64,000 nt of DNA from an uncultured Bacilli bacterium (GTDB lineage: Bacteria > Bacillota_I > Bacilli_A > RFN20 > CAG-826), in NCBI GenBank assembly GCA_934700895.1, contig CAKUXV010000005.1, positions 1 to 64,000 of the forward strand, in the 5' to 3' direction. This document shows, in pieces, positions 43,496-54,507 of the stretch. Position 1 is the stretch's first letter. Every line of letters begins with the position of its first letter. Under the pieces are notes generated by a model. That model searched no databases and was not told where the DNA came from. It saw only the letters and a list, made by a program, of their open reading frames with translations. The position numbers were made by a program, and so were the translations under genes.

Positions 43496-44384
43496 AGAAC
43501 TAGTTTATGAAACCCCCTCGGTCCCGCGTTATCTCGCCTCCGCGGCCTTCGATTTATTTTGCACGATTCTTTTCGGGTTCCTCTTTTTACTCGGGGGCAG
43601 TCTTCTTTTGAAATCCGTCCCCGCCTATCAAAATATAACCGCGACCCAAAATAGCATTCGCCTGGAAAGTCAGCTTTACGCTCAAAAGGGCGAGGACGTG
43701 TTGTCATTAAGCGATTATTTGTCTAACGCCGAACAAACGCGAAACGAGCAGATTCAAATCTATTCCAGCCGTCTTTCTTACTTCTATACCGTATATTTAG
43801 AAGACTATCCGTCCTTGAACGGAACGAAGCGATTTGAGGAAGCAAAATCCAAAGCCGTTAGCAACGATCAGGCCTTATTCGACACAGATGGGAAACGCGC
43901 CTTGTTATCCGCGGATTACGACGAGGCTTATCTCTCCTTTTATTCCAGCCTGTATTCTAACGACGCATTAGGACGCTTCGCTTCCTTGCCCCCTTATCGA
44001 GCCACGCAGCAAACGTTACTAAGGATGCGACTAACCTGCATTGGTTTATCCTTCTTCCTTAGTTCATTCATTTTCTATGTTGCCATCCCCTTAAGCATCA
44101 CCCGCGGAAAAAGGACCTTAGGCATGCTTTTATCCCATGTAGGGTATGCGGATAAAACGGGGCTATCTCCCCATTGGTGGATTTATCTTTTCATGGGGTT
44201 ATTTCGCATCGTCTTTATCCTATTCGCCTCTTTCATCACCTTTTTGATTCCCTTAGCCATCAGCCTAGGCATGGTCGTTTTAAGAAAAGACCGCCAAGGG
44301 CTCCCCGAATACTTATTCGGCCTTTATCCGGTTTCTTGTTCCCGTCAAAGAATTTATAAAAATAAATTCGAATTACCGAAATAG
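43458..44384 (+). CDS. RDD-family membrane protein (locus 2, second of pair)
   Basis: A 308-residue protein with VPRYLASAAFDLFC (RDD-type first helix), an outside loop of about 130 residues, then hydrophobic segments containing RGKRTLGMLLSHVGYAD and MVVLRKDRQGLPEYLFGLYPV. It corresponds closely to 33025-34101 (shared SYQN/AYQN, SRLSAFYTV/SRLSYFYTV and LRKD segments). A GAGGGAAG ribosome site lies inside the preceding gene. Confidence 0.83.
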   Translation: MDEASKSIEIQNKELVYETPSVPRYLASAAFDLFCTILFGFLFLLGGSLLLKSVPAYQNITATQNSIRLESQLYAQKGEDVLSLSDYLSNAEQTRNEQIQIYSSRLSYFYTVYLEDYPSLNGTKRFEEAKSKAVSNDQALFDTDGKRALLSADYDEAYLSFYSSLYSNDALGRFASLPPYRATQQTLLRMRLTCIGLSFFLSSFIFYVAIPLSITRGKRTLGMLLSHVGYADKTGLSPHWWIYLFMGLFRIVFILFASFITFLIPLAISLGMVVLRKDRQGLPEYLFGLYPVSCSRQRIYKNKFELPK

Positions 44385-44448
44385 CGTCCCGTTCGTGCGC
44401 GTAAGCAAAAACAAACGTATAATGAAGCGTCATATAGGAATGTAACCC

Positions 44449-45900
44449 ATGGAAATCCGCATCGTTGGCCTAACCAAAAAATTCCCCTCCCGCGACAAAG
44501 GCGGGGCGGAGACAATTGCCGTCAAAGACTTGGACCTCGTTATCAAAGACGGGGAGCTCATGGGATTATTGGGCCCTTCTGGATGCGGCAAATCCACGAC
44601 CTTATACATGATTGCCGGCTTAAAAGACCCCACATCTGGCCTCCTTTATTTCGATTCGGACGACGTCACCCACCTTGATCCAGAGAAAAGAGGAATCGGA
44701 TTGGTGTTCCAAAATTACGCCTTATACCCCCATTTAACCGTTTATCAAAACGTGGAATTCCCGTTAACCAGCGTCAAAATCGAGCAAGAGAAAAAAGCAG
44801 ACGACATCGAATACGAAGTGCTTCTTCAGGCTCTTTTATCCAAACCACAGGAAATCGTGGACGTGATTTTGAATTCCGCGATTGAGGGCAAGATCAATAA
44901 AAAGGAAGCCACGGGCGTCTTGACCGAGCACTTCCAAATCACCTGGACCTTGGCTAAACAACTCTATGGGTTCCGTCTTTTTGCTAACGACGAGCCGCTT
45001 CTAAACAAAGTAAACCGCCTGATTGAGGAATCCAAGGCTCGCGAAGTAAAGATAAAAGAAAAATATCAAAAGCAAGGATACGAAATCGACGAGCAATTCC
45101 GTTTATTGAAAGGCGGGAATACGATTCTGGAAACAAGACGCATGACTTTTGAAGAAAAGGATGCTTTGATTCGTAGAACGGCAAGGCTCGTTCAAATCTC
45201 CGAGTATCTAGACCGCAAACCCGCGGAATTAAGCGGTGGCCAGCAACAACGCGTCGCCATCGCTAGAGCCCTCGTTAAGCAGCCTCGCGTTTTGCTGTTG
45301 GACGAGCCTTTGTCGAACCTCGATGCGCGCCTACGCATACAAACGCGGGAAGAAATCCGTCGCGTTCAGCAACAAACGGGGATTACCACCGTCTTCGTCA
45401 CCCACGACCAAGAGGAGGCCATGTCCATTTGCGATGAAATCTGCGTCATGGAAAAAGGTGAAGAACGTCAGGTTGGCAAGCCCCAAGAAATCTATCGGAA
45501 CCCCAATTGTCTTTTCGTGGCCAAATTCCTAGGAGCCCCTCCGATCAACGTCTTCAAAGGCAAGATTGAAAATAACGCCCTTTATATTGGCGAAGAAAAA
45601 ATCTTCAGCGATTTAGATATCGAAAACCAGGAAGTGGATGTTGGTATCCGTCCCGAAGGCTTTAAGATGCTCGATGAAATTCCCGAAGAAGAAAAAGTCC
45701 TAACTTTAGACGTCGAGCAAGTCATCACCCAAGGGCGGGATTTGACTTTGGTTTGCCATAGCGATTTTGCCGAACAAGAAACCTTAAAACTCATCGTCGA
45801 TAGCGATTTAGACGCCAAAGAAGGAAAGGAAAAATTCGGCTTGCGCCGCAACAAAGTCTATCTCTTTGAGAAAAATAGCGGGAAGCGTATTCCTTTTTAA
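44449..45900 (+). CDS. CUT1 ABC transporter ATPase with a ~120-residue insertion
   Basis: MsmK/UgpC-type ATPase of the second importer, 483 residues. Walker A GPSGCGKST (42-50), Q-loop VFQNYALYP (86-94), signature LSGGQQQRVA (261-270), Walker B VLLLDEPLSNLD and the C-terminal regulatory domain are intact. Between the Q-loop and the signature, about residues 108-232, there is a mainly helical, charged insertion absent from normal MalK-type proteins. The locus 1 ATPase has a small insertion of about 25 residues at the same place. TATAAT at 44418-44423 and an AGGAATG site precede the start. Confidence 0.92.
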   Translation: MEIRIVGLTKKFPSRDKGGAETIAVKDLDLVIKDGELMGLLGPSGCGKSTTLYMIAGLKDPTSGLLYFDSDDVTHLDPEKRGIGLVFQNYALYPHLTVYQNVEFPLTSVKIEQEKKADDIEYEVLLQALLSKPQEIVDVILNSAIEGKINKKEATGVLTEHFQITWTLAKQLYGFRLFANDEPLLNKVNRLIEESKAREVKIKEKYQKQGYEIDEQFRLLKGGNTILETRRMTFEEKDALIRRTARLVQISEYLDRKPAELSGGQQQRVAIARALVKQPRVLLLDEPLSNLDARLRIQTREEIRRVQQQTGITTVFVTHDQEEAMSICDEICVMEKGEERQVGKPQEIYRNPNCLFVAKFLGAPPINVFKGKIENNALYIGEEKIFSDLDIENQEVDVGIRPEGFKMLDEIPEEEKVLTLDVEQVITQGRDLTLVCHSDFAEQETLKLIVDSDLDAKEGKEKFGLRRNKVYLFEKNSGKRIPF

Positions 45901-45905
45901 GCTCC

Positions 45906-46862
45906 ATGGACAAAGATAAAAAGAACAATTGGAAAGCCTGGCTTTATCTAGCCCCCGTCTTGATTTTGATGGCGATTTTCACGTTTTTCCCGATTGTTAG
46001 CACGATCATCTCGTCCTTCCTCAAGGATTACAACAACGTAACCGGAGAATCCGCGGGTTTTAGTTTTTATAACTACGCTTATTTATTTGGTTTAGCGGAA
46101 AAATATGAGGGAACGGGGGTCTATTTCACCGAATTTTTCTCTCTTAAGCCCGGTACCCATTGCGCATTCTGGAACACAATGTTCATCACCTTCGTCACGG
46201 TTCCAATCTCCGTCATCTTGGCCCTTGTCATCTCTTTGGCCATCCATTCCATCAAGCCGCTTAAGAAGTTCTTCCAAACTGTTTTCTTCATGCCTTATGT
46301 CACCAACGTCATCGCCGTCGGAATGGTCTTCGCCCTCCTTTTCAACCAAAATGGAGTCTGGAACCGCATCTTCCATTTGACCATCAATTGGTTGGCCCCG
46401 AATTTTGCCACATGGGGGAGCGCGATGTTCGTCCTTTGTCTTTATATCATCTGGACGGCGTTGCCTTATAAAATTCTCATTTTCTTGTCGGGACTCGAAG
46501 GCATTGACCGTCAATATTATGACGCGGCCAGAATCGATGGGGTTGGAAGGGTTAAAACGGCTTGGAAGATTACGGTTCCGCTTCTTTCTCCCCAAATTCT
46601 TTATATCACCGTCACGAGTTTCATCACGGCATTCAAAGAATACGGATCCGTGGTCGGCTTGCTGAACCGCAGTTATTCTTCGAACCCCGCCAAAAACGAT
46701 ATGTATACCGTCGTTTATTGGATTTATGACCAAATGAAGAAAGCCCAATGGAACACCACTTCGCAAATCGCTTCGGCGGCCGCGGTCATCCTTCTTGTTG
46801 TTATTTTGCTCTTCACGCTCCTTGAACTTTGGATTTCGAAAAAGAAGGTGGTGTACCGATGA
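45906..46862 (+). CDS. CUT1 ABC transporter permease (MalF/UgpA type), locus 2
   Basis: A 318-residue membrane permease with six hydrophobic segments and the EAA loop YYDAARIDGVGRVKTAWK. Its N-terminus (KNNWKAWLYLAPVLILMAIF) and helix sequences match the 30654 protein of locus 1. It starts five bases after the ATPase stop and overlaps the next permease by ATGA. Confidence 0.93.
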   Translation: MDKDKKNNWKAWLYLAPVLILMAIFTFFPIVSTIISSFLKDYNNVTGESAGFSFYNYAYLFGLAEKYEGTGVYFTEFFSLKPGTHCAFWNTMFITFVTVPISVILALVISLAIHSIKPLKKFFQTVFFMPYVTNVIAVGMVFALLFNQNGVWNRIFHLTINWLAPNFATWGSAMFVLCLYIIWTALPYKILIFLSGLEGIDRQYYDAARIDGVGRVKTAWKITVPLLSPQILYITVTSFITAFKEYGSVVGLLNRSYSSNPAKNDMYTVVYWIYDQMKKAQWNTTSQIASAAAVILLVVILLFTLLELWISKKKVVYR

Positions 46863-47860
46863 GACAGGCTCGTATTGAAACCACCCTCGTTTTGGTTGGA
46901 CCCGGGCAAAAGGAGGCGAAGCGTCATGCTTTTATGACGGAAGAAGAAAAGAAAAACGCCTACAGCAAAACTGTCCGCAACCAAAAAATCAAAAAGGCCG
47001 TATTTTTAACACTCGTCTACCTTTTCTTAGGTGTAGCCGCTCTCATTGTTTTGTTTCCCTTCTATTACATGATTGCCGCCAGTTTCATGACGCAGGACCA
47101 GATTGACAAAGGTGCTTTCTACGCCCCTTTGTCTTCCCTACTAGAACAGGCTTCCTATAACTATTCCAACACTTTGGAACGCCTCGACTTCTTCTCTCAT
47201 GTCGGGACCACATTGCTCGTAGCCTTCTCCACGACGATTCTTCAACTTCTTACCACGATATTGGCAGCCTACGCTTTTGCTCGTCTGGAATTCCGAGGCA
47301 GGGATGTCTTGTTCCTTTTCTTCCTCGCGACCATGATGGTCCCTGGGGAACTGCTTGCCGTAGCCAACTACACAACAATGTCCAACCTAGGGCTCATTGG
47401 ACGAAATCAAACCTATCAGCAAGCGATTCTTGTCATGATCCTTCCGCTTATTTCCTCCTCTTTCTTCATTTATTTGCTTCGGCAAAACTTCAAGCAAATC
47501 CCCGATGAACTTTATTTGGCCGCGAAAATCGATGGCAAAAGCGACTGGAGTTTCTTGTGGAGGGTGATGATGCCTCTAGCCTCCCCCACTTTGATTACCA
47601 TCACCATTTTGTCCTTCATTAGTTCGTGGAATAGCTATGTTTGGCCAAGTCGCGCGGTGAATAAAAACGAATATCAGGTCATCTCCGTCATCATCCGGAC
47701 CGGCGCCTTAGAAGCCGATGGGCCATTGGGAACCAAAATCAACATGGATGCTTGGCAAATGGCGGCCTCCGTGTTAACGGTCGTCCCTTTGTTACTTTTG
47801 TTCATCATCTTCCGCAAATATATCATGTCTGGCAAAGGACGCGCCGGTATCAAAGGGTAA
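46859..47860 (+). CDS. CUT1 ABC transporter permease (MalG/UgpE type), locus 2
   Basis: About 333 residues with six hydrophobic segments and the EAA loop ELYLAAKIDGKSDWSFLW. The C-terminus RKYIMSGKGRAGIKG parallels the locus 1 permease. The start at 46859 is set by the ATGA overlap with the preceding permease and a GAAGGTGGTG site. A terminator follows at 47916. Confidence 0.93.
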   Translation: MRQARIETTLVLVGPGQKEAKRHAFMTEEEKKNAYSKTVRNQKIKKAVFLTLVYLFLGVAALIVLFPFYYMIAASFMTQDQIDKGAFYAPLSSLLEQASYNYSNTLERLDFFSHVGTTLLVAFSTTILQLLTTILAAYAFARLEFRGRDVLFLFFLATMMVPGELLAVANYTTMSNLGLIGRNQTYQQAILVMILPLISSSFFIYLLRQNFKQIPDELYLAAKIDGKSDWSFLWRVMMPLASPTLITITILSFISSWNSYVWPSRAVNKNEYQVISVIIRTGALEADGPLGTKINMDAWQMAASVLTVVPLLLLFIIFRKYIMSGKGRAGIKG

Positions 47861-47915
47861 AGCCCTTAGATGGAACCGCTTTCACCTTTCCTTACATTTT
47901 GATGGGGATGACCCG

Positions 47916-47941
47916 AAAAAGGCGGTGTATAGCCCCTTTTT
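47916..47941 (+). terminator. Terminator after the permease genes of locus 2
   Basis: A nine-pair stem (AAAAAGG-GG with CCCCTTTTT, one bulged C) and a seven-base loop; the T run is part of the 3' arm. As in locus 1, it separates permease genes from the binding-protein gene. Confidence 0.75.
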
Positions 47942-47979
47942 AAATTCAAAAAGAAAATATTGGACAACTTTTAGGTAAT

Positions 47980-47993
47980 AACCCTAAAGGGTT
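47980..47993. promoter_or_regulatory. Palindrome upstream of the locus 2 binding protein
   Basis: AACCCT and AGGGTT arms with two bases between, 23 bases upstream of the extended -10 element. A candidate operator. Confidence 0.5.
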
Positions 47994-48015
47994 TCCCGTT
48001 TTTATCGGTATTTTT

Positions 48016-48024
48016 TGGTATAAT
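48016..48024 (+). promoter_or_regulatory. Extended -10 promoter of the locus 2 binding protein
   Basis: TGGTATAAT is a perfect extended -10. The leader of about 34 nt has an AAAGGAG ribosome site. Confidence 0.72.
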
Positions 48025-48064
48025 GGAGCGTCGTTAAATGATGATAAAGGAGAAATGAAGCATC

Positions 48065-49675
48065 ATGAAAATTGGACAAAAAGCTAGCACGCTTGCGTTG
48101 ACTCTTCTAGCAGCAGCGTCTTTAATCGCGTGCGGCAACACTCAAGGCGGAGATAGCGCCGGCAGCACTGGAACTAGCGCCGACTCTGTTAACACCGACC
48201 CCGTCACCGTTGAATGGTGGGTTCCCTATGCCGAAACTGATCGTACCATGACCTACGTCAAAGATGTTGCGGCGGCCTATCACCAAGCTCACGAAAACGT
48301 CACTATCAACATCACTTCCAAAGGTGGCTACACCAATGATTACGGCGGAGCCGCTAAAGCCGTTTCCGATGCTTTAACCGGTGGCAATACCCCGACCATG
48401 ACCACGACCTACGGCACCTATGTCGCCGCTTGGAGAGCCGCTGCTCCCGAAGCCGTCGCCGATGTCACCGCCCATGGCCAAGCGTTAGAAAAAGACGCAG
48501 ACTTCAATAAGCAATATCTCGCCGTCGAAAAGCAACAATACGGCGACAAGTATTATTCGCTCCCGTATTCCAAGTCCGGCGAAGTTACCCAATATAACAA
48601 AGAGCTCTTTGCCGCGGTTGGAACTGCTGTTCCAGGACGTCCTGCTGAAGCAGATCCGAGCCTCAGTGCTCCCGCCTATCCCGCTTTGCCGGCCGCTGCC
48701 GCCAAGAAAGCTTATGATGCTAGCAAGCTCAGCACCATGGATGGCATGATGGAAATCGCCCGTCAAATCAAAGCCGATTATCCAAGCATCCCCTGGGGGC
48801 AACGTTACACCGAAGATGACACTTCTACCGGCTATAAGACCACCAATGGATACCTCAAAGCCGTCCCCGTTATCTATGAAGACCCGACCAACCTTTTCAT
48901 CACGATGCTCAAATCGCAAAACATTCAAGACATCGATTTGAATGGAACAGGTCTCGGAATCACCCCGTTCCTCACCTCCGACAAAGCCAAAGCCATGGCC
49001 ATTCAATTGAAGAAATGGTCCAACGAAGGTTTGATTGCCACGAAGAATCAGCTCCCAATCCGCAATAACTATGGCGGACGTGCCTATCCTTCCACCTATG
49101 TTGGCAACCAAACCGCAGCCATCATGATCACCTCTACCGCGAACGGACCCTATGATGCCGTTGAAGGCTTCTCCATGGGCTTCCACGCTGTCCCAAAGTG
49201 GAACGAAGCCTCGGAACTCCGCGTCGTTTCTCAAGGACCTTCCATCGCTTTCTTCAACCACACGAACAAGAACGAATTGAAAGCCGCCTTGGATTTCTAT
49301 GATTTTCTCACCAATGGCGTCAACAGTGCTACCCTTGCCAAGCAAACCTACTACTTCCCGACCCGCACTTCTTCTCTCGAAGATGAAGTCCTCAAGGCTG
49401 GCGTGGAGCAAGCTTCCAAAGGCGTTACCTATACCGACACCATCGACACCAAGAAGTCCTGCTATCTCGGCGACATCCTTAATAGCAACAAGGAACTAAC
49501 CGAAGGCGCGAACTACTACATGTCCCCGGTCAACGAGCTCTCGGCCAACATCCGCAGCGCCTGCGGCAACATTGTCACCAAATTGTTTGATGACCAAACC
49601 GCTACGACGGACGAAGCGATCGCTGCTCTCGTGAACACGGTATTTGACGAAACCAAGTCAACGATATACGCTTAA
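48065..49675 (+). CDS. CUT1-type sugar ABC transporter binding protein, locus 2
   Basis: A 536-residue binding lipoprotein with lipobox LIAC (Cys23). It begins its mature part with VEWWVPYAETDRTMTYVK and later has SLPYSKSGEVTQYNKELF and SQGPSIAFFNH, the family 1 solute-binding pattern also seen in the locus 1 proteins. It is longer through a central Ala/Pro-rich insertion near residues 190-215. The ligand is not identifiable. It is followed after three bases by a small membrane-protein gene. Confidence 0.92.
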   Translation: MKIGQKASTLALTLLAAASLIACGNTQGGDSAGSTGTSADSVNTDPVTVEWWVPYAETDRTMTYVKDVAAAYHQAHENVTINITSKGGYTNDYGGAAKAVSDALTGGNTPTMTTTYGTYVAAWRAAAPEAVADVTAHGQALEKDADFNKQYLAVEKQQYGDKYYSLPYSKSGEVTQYNKELFAAVGTAVPGRPAEADPSLSAPAYPALPAAAAKKAYDASKLSTMDGMMEIARQIKADYPSIPWGQRYTEDDTSTGYKTTNGYLKAVPVIYEDPTNLFITMLKSQNIQDIDLNGTGLGITPFLTSDKAKAMAIQLKKWSNEGLIATKNQLPIRNNYGGRAYPSTYVGNQTAAIMITSTANGPYDAVEGFSMGFHAVPKWNEASELRVVSQGPSIAFFNHTNKNELKAALDFYDFLTNGVNSATLAKQTYYFPTRTSSLEDEVLKAGVEQASKGVTYTDTIDTKKSCYLGDILNSNKELTEGANYYMSPVNELSANIRSACGNIVTKLFDDQTATTDEAIAALVNTVFDETKSTIYA

Positions 49676-49678
49676 GGC

Positions 49679-50050
49679 ATGTCTGCCCAAAAGCTTATCA
49701 ACACAACCAAAAAAGAAGGGGGAGTTCATCTCCCTTCTTTCTCTTTAGAAGAAATGCAAAAACGTCAGGAGCTTAACGATAAAATCACCCATGATGATGT
49801 CGCGCGTTCCCACACGCTTGCATGGATCATCATCGGAGGCATTGCACTTATCGTTGGCTTCGCCTTCCTTTATATCAGTTTCAAATACGATTCGACCGGC
49901 AATAAAGCTTTCCGCCCCAAAAGCATGGAATTCATCGTTTCGTGCATTTGCCTGTCTTTTGGCCTTTTTGGTGTGATTTATGGAGCGGTTCGAACGATTT
50001 TGCTTAGTTTACGAATTCGTAAAGCAAAACGCGAATTACAGGCTTTTTGA
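49679..50050 (+). CDS. Two-helix membrane protein
   Basis: A 123-residue protein with two hydrophobic segments (about residues 48-68 and 83-108) separated by YISFKYDSTGN. It resembles the membrane part of the zinc-ribbon protein at 20052-20582 (YYLSFKLDQNN between its helices). It is coupled to the binding-protein gene by a three-base gap and overlaps the convergent pseudogene by 15 bases at the end. Function unknown. Confidence 0.75.
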   Translation: MSAQKLINTTKKEGGVHLPSFSLEEMQKRQELNDKITHDDVARSHTLAWIIIGGIALIVGFAFLYISFKYDSTGNKAFRPKSMEFIVSCICLSFGLFGVIYGAVRTILLSLRIRKAKRELQAF

Positions 50051-51299
50051 CGTATCCACGTAATCGGGGAAGAAGGAATAATCAAACTGATGACTTACCA
50101 ATGTCTTCGTCTGCATTTTACGGACGAAACCGTTTTTCTTATTCGTACGAACTAGCATACCCGTCGTTTCGTAACCAATTAGAAGAAACCGCGATACTTT
50201 AAACGAAGTTCGAACTTCAAAAGAGAAATCTTCCGTTTCCAAAAGAGGATAGGAATAGGCGGAGTTCTTCTTTTCGTTCACTCGGCCAAATAGGGCAGGG
50301 CCTCTTCCTTGAATTCGTCTTGTTTCGTGGAATAAAGAAGTCCAGATTGACCAGCTTTGCTACTGCGGAGCCAAACCGCGTTTTGTTCTAAGACCTCGCC
50401 CCCATCGCCAAATTCAAAACCAGTGGGAAACTGTCTTTTCCAACTAGAATCGTCCCATTTTCCTAAATGAGTCCGTCCCTCTTCTTGGAAGGCGTAATAG
50501 GAAGAAAGGAATTCATCCTCCCATCCAACATAGGAAAAACAGGAGCCATCCTTCATAAACCCATTTTGATAAGCAAGAGGTCGCACGGACTTCCCTTCAT
50601 AGGAAATGGTTTTCGGCTTTTTCTCGGAGTTTATATCAAAGACGTATAGCTTTTCTAGACTAGGCGCATAAAAGGCAGGAGAAGCGCCGGGATCGCTCCA
50701 ACGGATAAAACGGCCATTATCCATGTAAGTGTTTGATTCCGTCCTCGGAAGCGCGCATAACTCTTCTCCTGCATAGGAATAAAAGGCGAATTTGCTGCTT
50801 TGGATCATGCCTTCTTCGTCCCGTTCATAATTCATGGCGACATAACCCGTGGAATTCGCATATTGGAGAGCCCCTTCATAATGGGGAACCGTGGAATCGG
50901 AAACACGATAAAAGTCTTTGTTAGACACCAAGAAGGTTTCTTTTCCAAAGACTTCGAATCGGGCTTCCATCATCACGGGGAGTTCTTGAATCAGTTTCGC
51001 CTCTGAGGTTTCGTAAGAATAGGAAAATAGCAACGCGGTATTCATGTCGTAGCAATATCCATACAGCCCTTTATTTTGGCTATTGACGACAATGGTATTT
51101 TTTCTAGAAAAGAAACGGCGTTCCGTCTCAATGGGCAAAGCTTCTTTCTGTTACTTCCGTCGCTTTGCATGGATTCCAGTCCATAATAAAAGACGTATCC
51201 TTCTGGCCCGCCTTGCATGAGTTCCGACCCATAAACGTCAAAGCAGGAACCTAGCAAAACCGGTAAAGCCGACAATAAGACAGCGCTTCTTCTCTTCAT
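50036..51299 (-). pseudogene. Frameshifted surface lipoprotein
   Basis: Three adjacent frames make one lipoprotein of about 415 residues. The first (from 51299) supplies a signal peptide with lipobox LGSC and reads FYYGLESMQSDGSN. At about 51130 the frame changes within CTTTGCC; one extra T would join it to PIETERRFFSRKN. The second frame runs to 50278 (EEALPYLAE), where it ends in a GTGA overlap with a third frame (NEKKNSAYSYPLLETEDF) finishing at 50036. The body has repeated short beta-strand patterns like a propeller. Two single-base losses are the simplest reading; sequencing errors or, for the second break, a separate small gene are possible. Confidence 0.7.
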
Positions 51300-51395
51300 G
51301 GTTTTTCCTCAAAAACTTCGGTATTGTTGCTTCTAGATTAATCGATGTTGAGATTTGGTCAATGGATGTCGTCAATTGGTGAAGTCGGTTCCTAC

Positions 51396-51420
51396 AAAAA
51401 AACGGGGCTTTTCGCCCCGT
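51396..51420 (-). terminator. Terminator of the third RDD gene
   Basis: A perfect seven-pair ACGGGGC/GCCCCGT stem with a five-base loop followed by seven U residues on the minus strand. Confidence 0.9.
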
Positions 51421-51428
51421 CTTATGCG

Positions 51429-53111
51429 TTATTTGTCTTCTTTATCTTCTTCCTTCACTGGAACTGGCTTTTCATCGAGGAAGCCGTCATCATGGGGGTC
51501 TTGAGGCTCTTTTTCCTTTTCCGCATCTTCCGGTTCTTCGGGAATCGCTTCTACTCCATCCATTTTCATCATGGCTTGGATTTCGGGATTCTTCAAATCC
51601 TCTTCTTCCATCGAAGTATCGAATTCTTCGTCGGCATCCTTATCTTGATTCAATTTCGCATCATGGGCATCCGCTTCTTCCGGGGTCATGATTCCGCCAT
51701 TCTTGGCTTCGAATTCATCAAAGGAATCAATTTTCTCCGCATCGCGCTTGGCTTTGCCAATCATCGAAGAATCAAGAATTCCCATGGAGGGATCCATATC
51801 CGCGAGAACGGAGCGACGGCCATTAACGTAAGAAGGTCCTTTTTCTTCTTTTTGTTTGGTTTCTTCTAGAATCGCTGCGGTGATCTTATCTTGATGAGTG
51901 GAGCAGTATTCCTCTTCTTTTGTCTTGTCCTCAAATAGCATCGGGGTCAACTTATCGTCGATAACAATCGTGGAAGATAATTTCCCATGGACCGATTGCT
52001 GGCTCTTTTGGAACAACAAGACTATGAAATCAATTAAGAAAACAAAGCCCCATAACATGTAATTGATTTGGCTATTGAAAGGGAGAAGCAATAAGCAGAA
52101 CGGCAAGAAGACCAAACCGGCATGCAAAGCAATTTTCCCTTTGCTGGCTTTATAGCCATTCTTCCCCGCGACGGAGATACGGACTGCCAATTTGCCAAGC
52201 GTTTTGCCGTTTTTCAGGAATAAAGGCAACAAGAAGAAGAAAATAAACGGGGGAATGATGCTAGAAGGAATCGTCGCCACATAACTGGCTTTCCTTCCGA
52301 TTTCATTGAGGCGGAGGGCTTCCGGTTGCTGGATGAAATCGCTGCAGGCTTTCGAATAAAGCGCATTACGGATCGTTTCGCTGGTTCCCGAAGCACTATT
52401 TTGAACCGTAGACGAGGAGTTTTTAGACGTAGGGGCAAAGCCACAGACGTAATTGAAGATATCAATCTTGGCCGCAGTGCGCTTTTGGGCATCCTCATCG
52501 CTCACCTTTGCTTGGTATTCCGCGTTCAAAACGGGTTTCAATGTGTAATTCGGGGTACCGTCTTCTTTTAGAGGATAGGTGAAATAGGCGTTCTTTTTCT
52601 CTTCATTCCCCTCTTCGATGGAGAAGATGTTGCTATAGACGTATTTGCCAACGGCTTCCCGGTATTCTTCGATGTTATCTGCAGAAACTTCCAAAGCTTT
52701 AGCAATGTCTTCGCGGGTCGCACCTTGCTTATCCGCTAAATCACGATAGGTGAAATGGGTCGTTTCCGAACTCGTTTTGCCGCAGAGATCATAATAATAA
52801 GTCCAAATCTTATCAACATAGGTTTCGTATTGGGAATAATATTCTTCCCCAGACCCTTCGAAAGTAAACGTGGTTAACGTTCCTTCCTTTTCTTGATAAA
52901 GGCCGCTTTCAACGGCAAGAGCAAAATAGGAAGACTTCGCCTCGTTATAGCCCATATTGGGGGCAATCACCATCAAACCCAAGGTATATTTGAGGGTTAA
53001 TCCAATCGCCATGGTTGCTAATAAATCGATGGCAAAGGCCCCTAATTCTTTGCCATAGCTAGCTATATGGACATAGCCAGGTAATTTCGTGTTTTCGTTT
53101 GTGCTGTTCAT
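51429..53111 (-). CDS. RDD-family membrane protein with acidic C-terminal tail
   Basis: About 560 residues: an RDD-type first helix (GKELGAFAIDLLATMAIG), an extracytoplasmic loop of about 200 residues, a second hydrophobic group with LKNGKTLGKLAVRISVAGKNGYK (the classic RDD GKTLGK motif), and a cytoplasmic tail of about 170 residues rich in Asp and Glu (ending EDAEKEKEPQDPHDDG and PVKEEDKEDK). The tail is absent from the other four RDD proteins here. I prefer the ATG at 53111 because the ATG at 53120 directly abuts a TAGACT -10-like box; no ribosome site is visible. Function unknown. Confidence 0.8.
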   Translation of the reverse strand: MNSTNENTKLPGYVHIASYGKELGAFAIDLLATMAIGLTLKYTLGLMVIAPNMGYNEAKSSYFALAVESGLYQEKEGTLTTFTFEGSGEEYYSQYETYVDKIWTYYYDLCGKTSSETTHFTYRDLADKQGATREDIAKALEVSADNIEEYREAVGKYVYSNIFSIEEGNEEKKNAYFTYPLKEDGTPNYTLKPVLNAEYQAKVSDEDAQKRTAAKIDIFNYVCGFAPTSKNSSSTVQNSASGTSETIRNALYSKACSDFIQQPEALRLNEIGRKASYVATIPSSIIPPFIFFFLLPLFLKNGKTLGKLAVRISVAGKNGYKASKGKIALHAGLVFLPFCLLLLPFNSQINYMLWGFVFLIDFIVLLFQKSQQSVHGKLSSTIVIDDKLTPMLFEDKTKEEEYCSTHQDKITAAILEETKQKEEKGPSYVNGRRSVLADMDPSMGILDSSMIGKAKRDAEKIDSFDEFEAKNGGIMTPEEADAHDAKLNQDKDADEEFDTSMEEEDLKNPEIQAMMKMDGVEAIPEEPEDAEKEKEPQDPHDDGFLDEKPVPVKEEDKEDK

Positions 53112-53170
53112 AACAGGCATAGTCTACAGCAAGCGGGATAAAAGAAAAGAAACAACGCTTACGAAAACGT

Positions 53171-53198
53171 AAAAAGCCACCCGATTTCTCGAGTGGCT
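53171..53198 (-). terminator. Terminator of the str operon
   Basis: A ten-position stem with one mismatch (AGCCACTCGA against TCGGGTGGCT) and a short loop, followed by five U residues on the minus strand, downstream of tuf. Confidence 0.88.
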
Positions 53199-53226
53199 TG
53201 CTGTTTAAGCGCGGTTAGCGCGAAAC

Positions 53227-54420
<1,194 letters not shown>

Positions 54421-54507
54421 TTAAATTTCCTCCAATAATGGTTAGCAAATTGGCTTGTTAATGATAGAGCAAGGAGTTTGTTTTCGCAATACAAGCACGT
54501 TGCGAAA

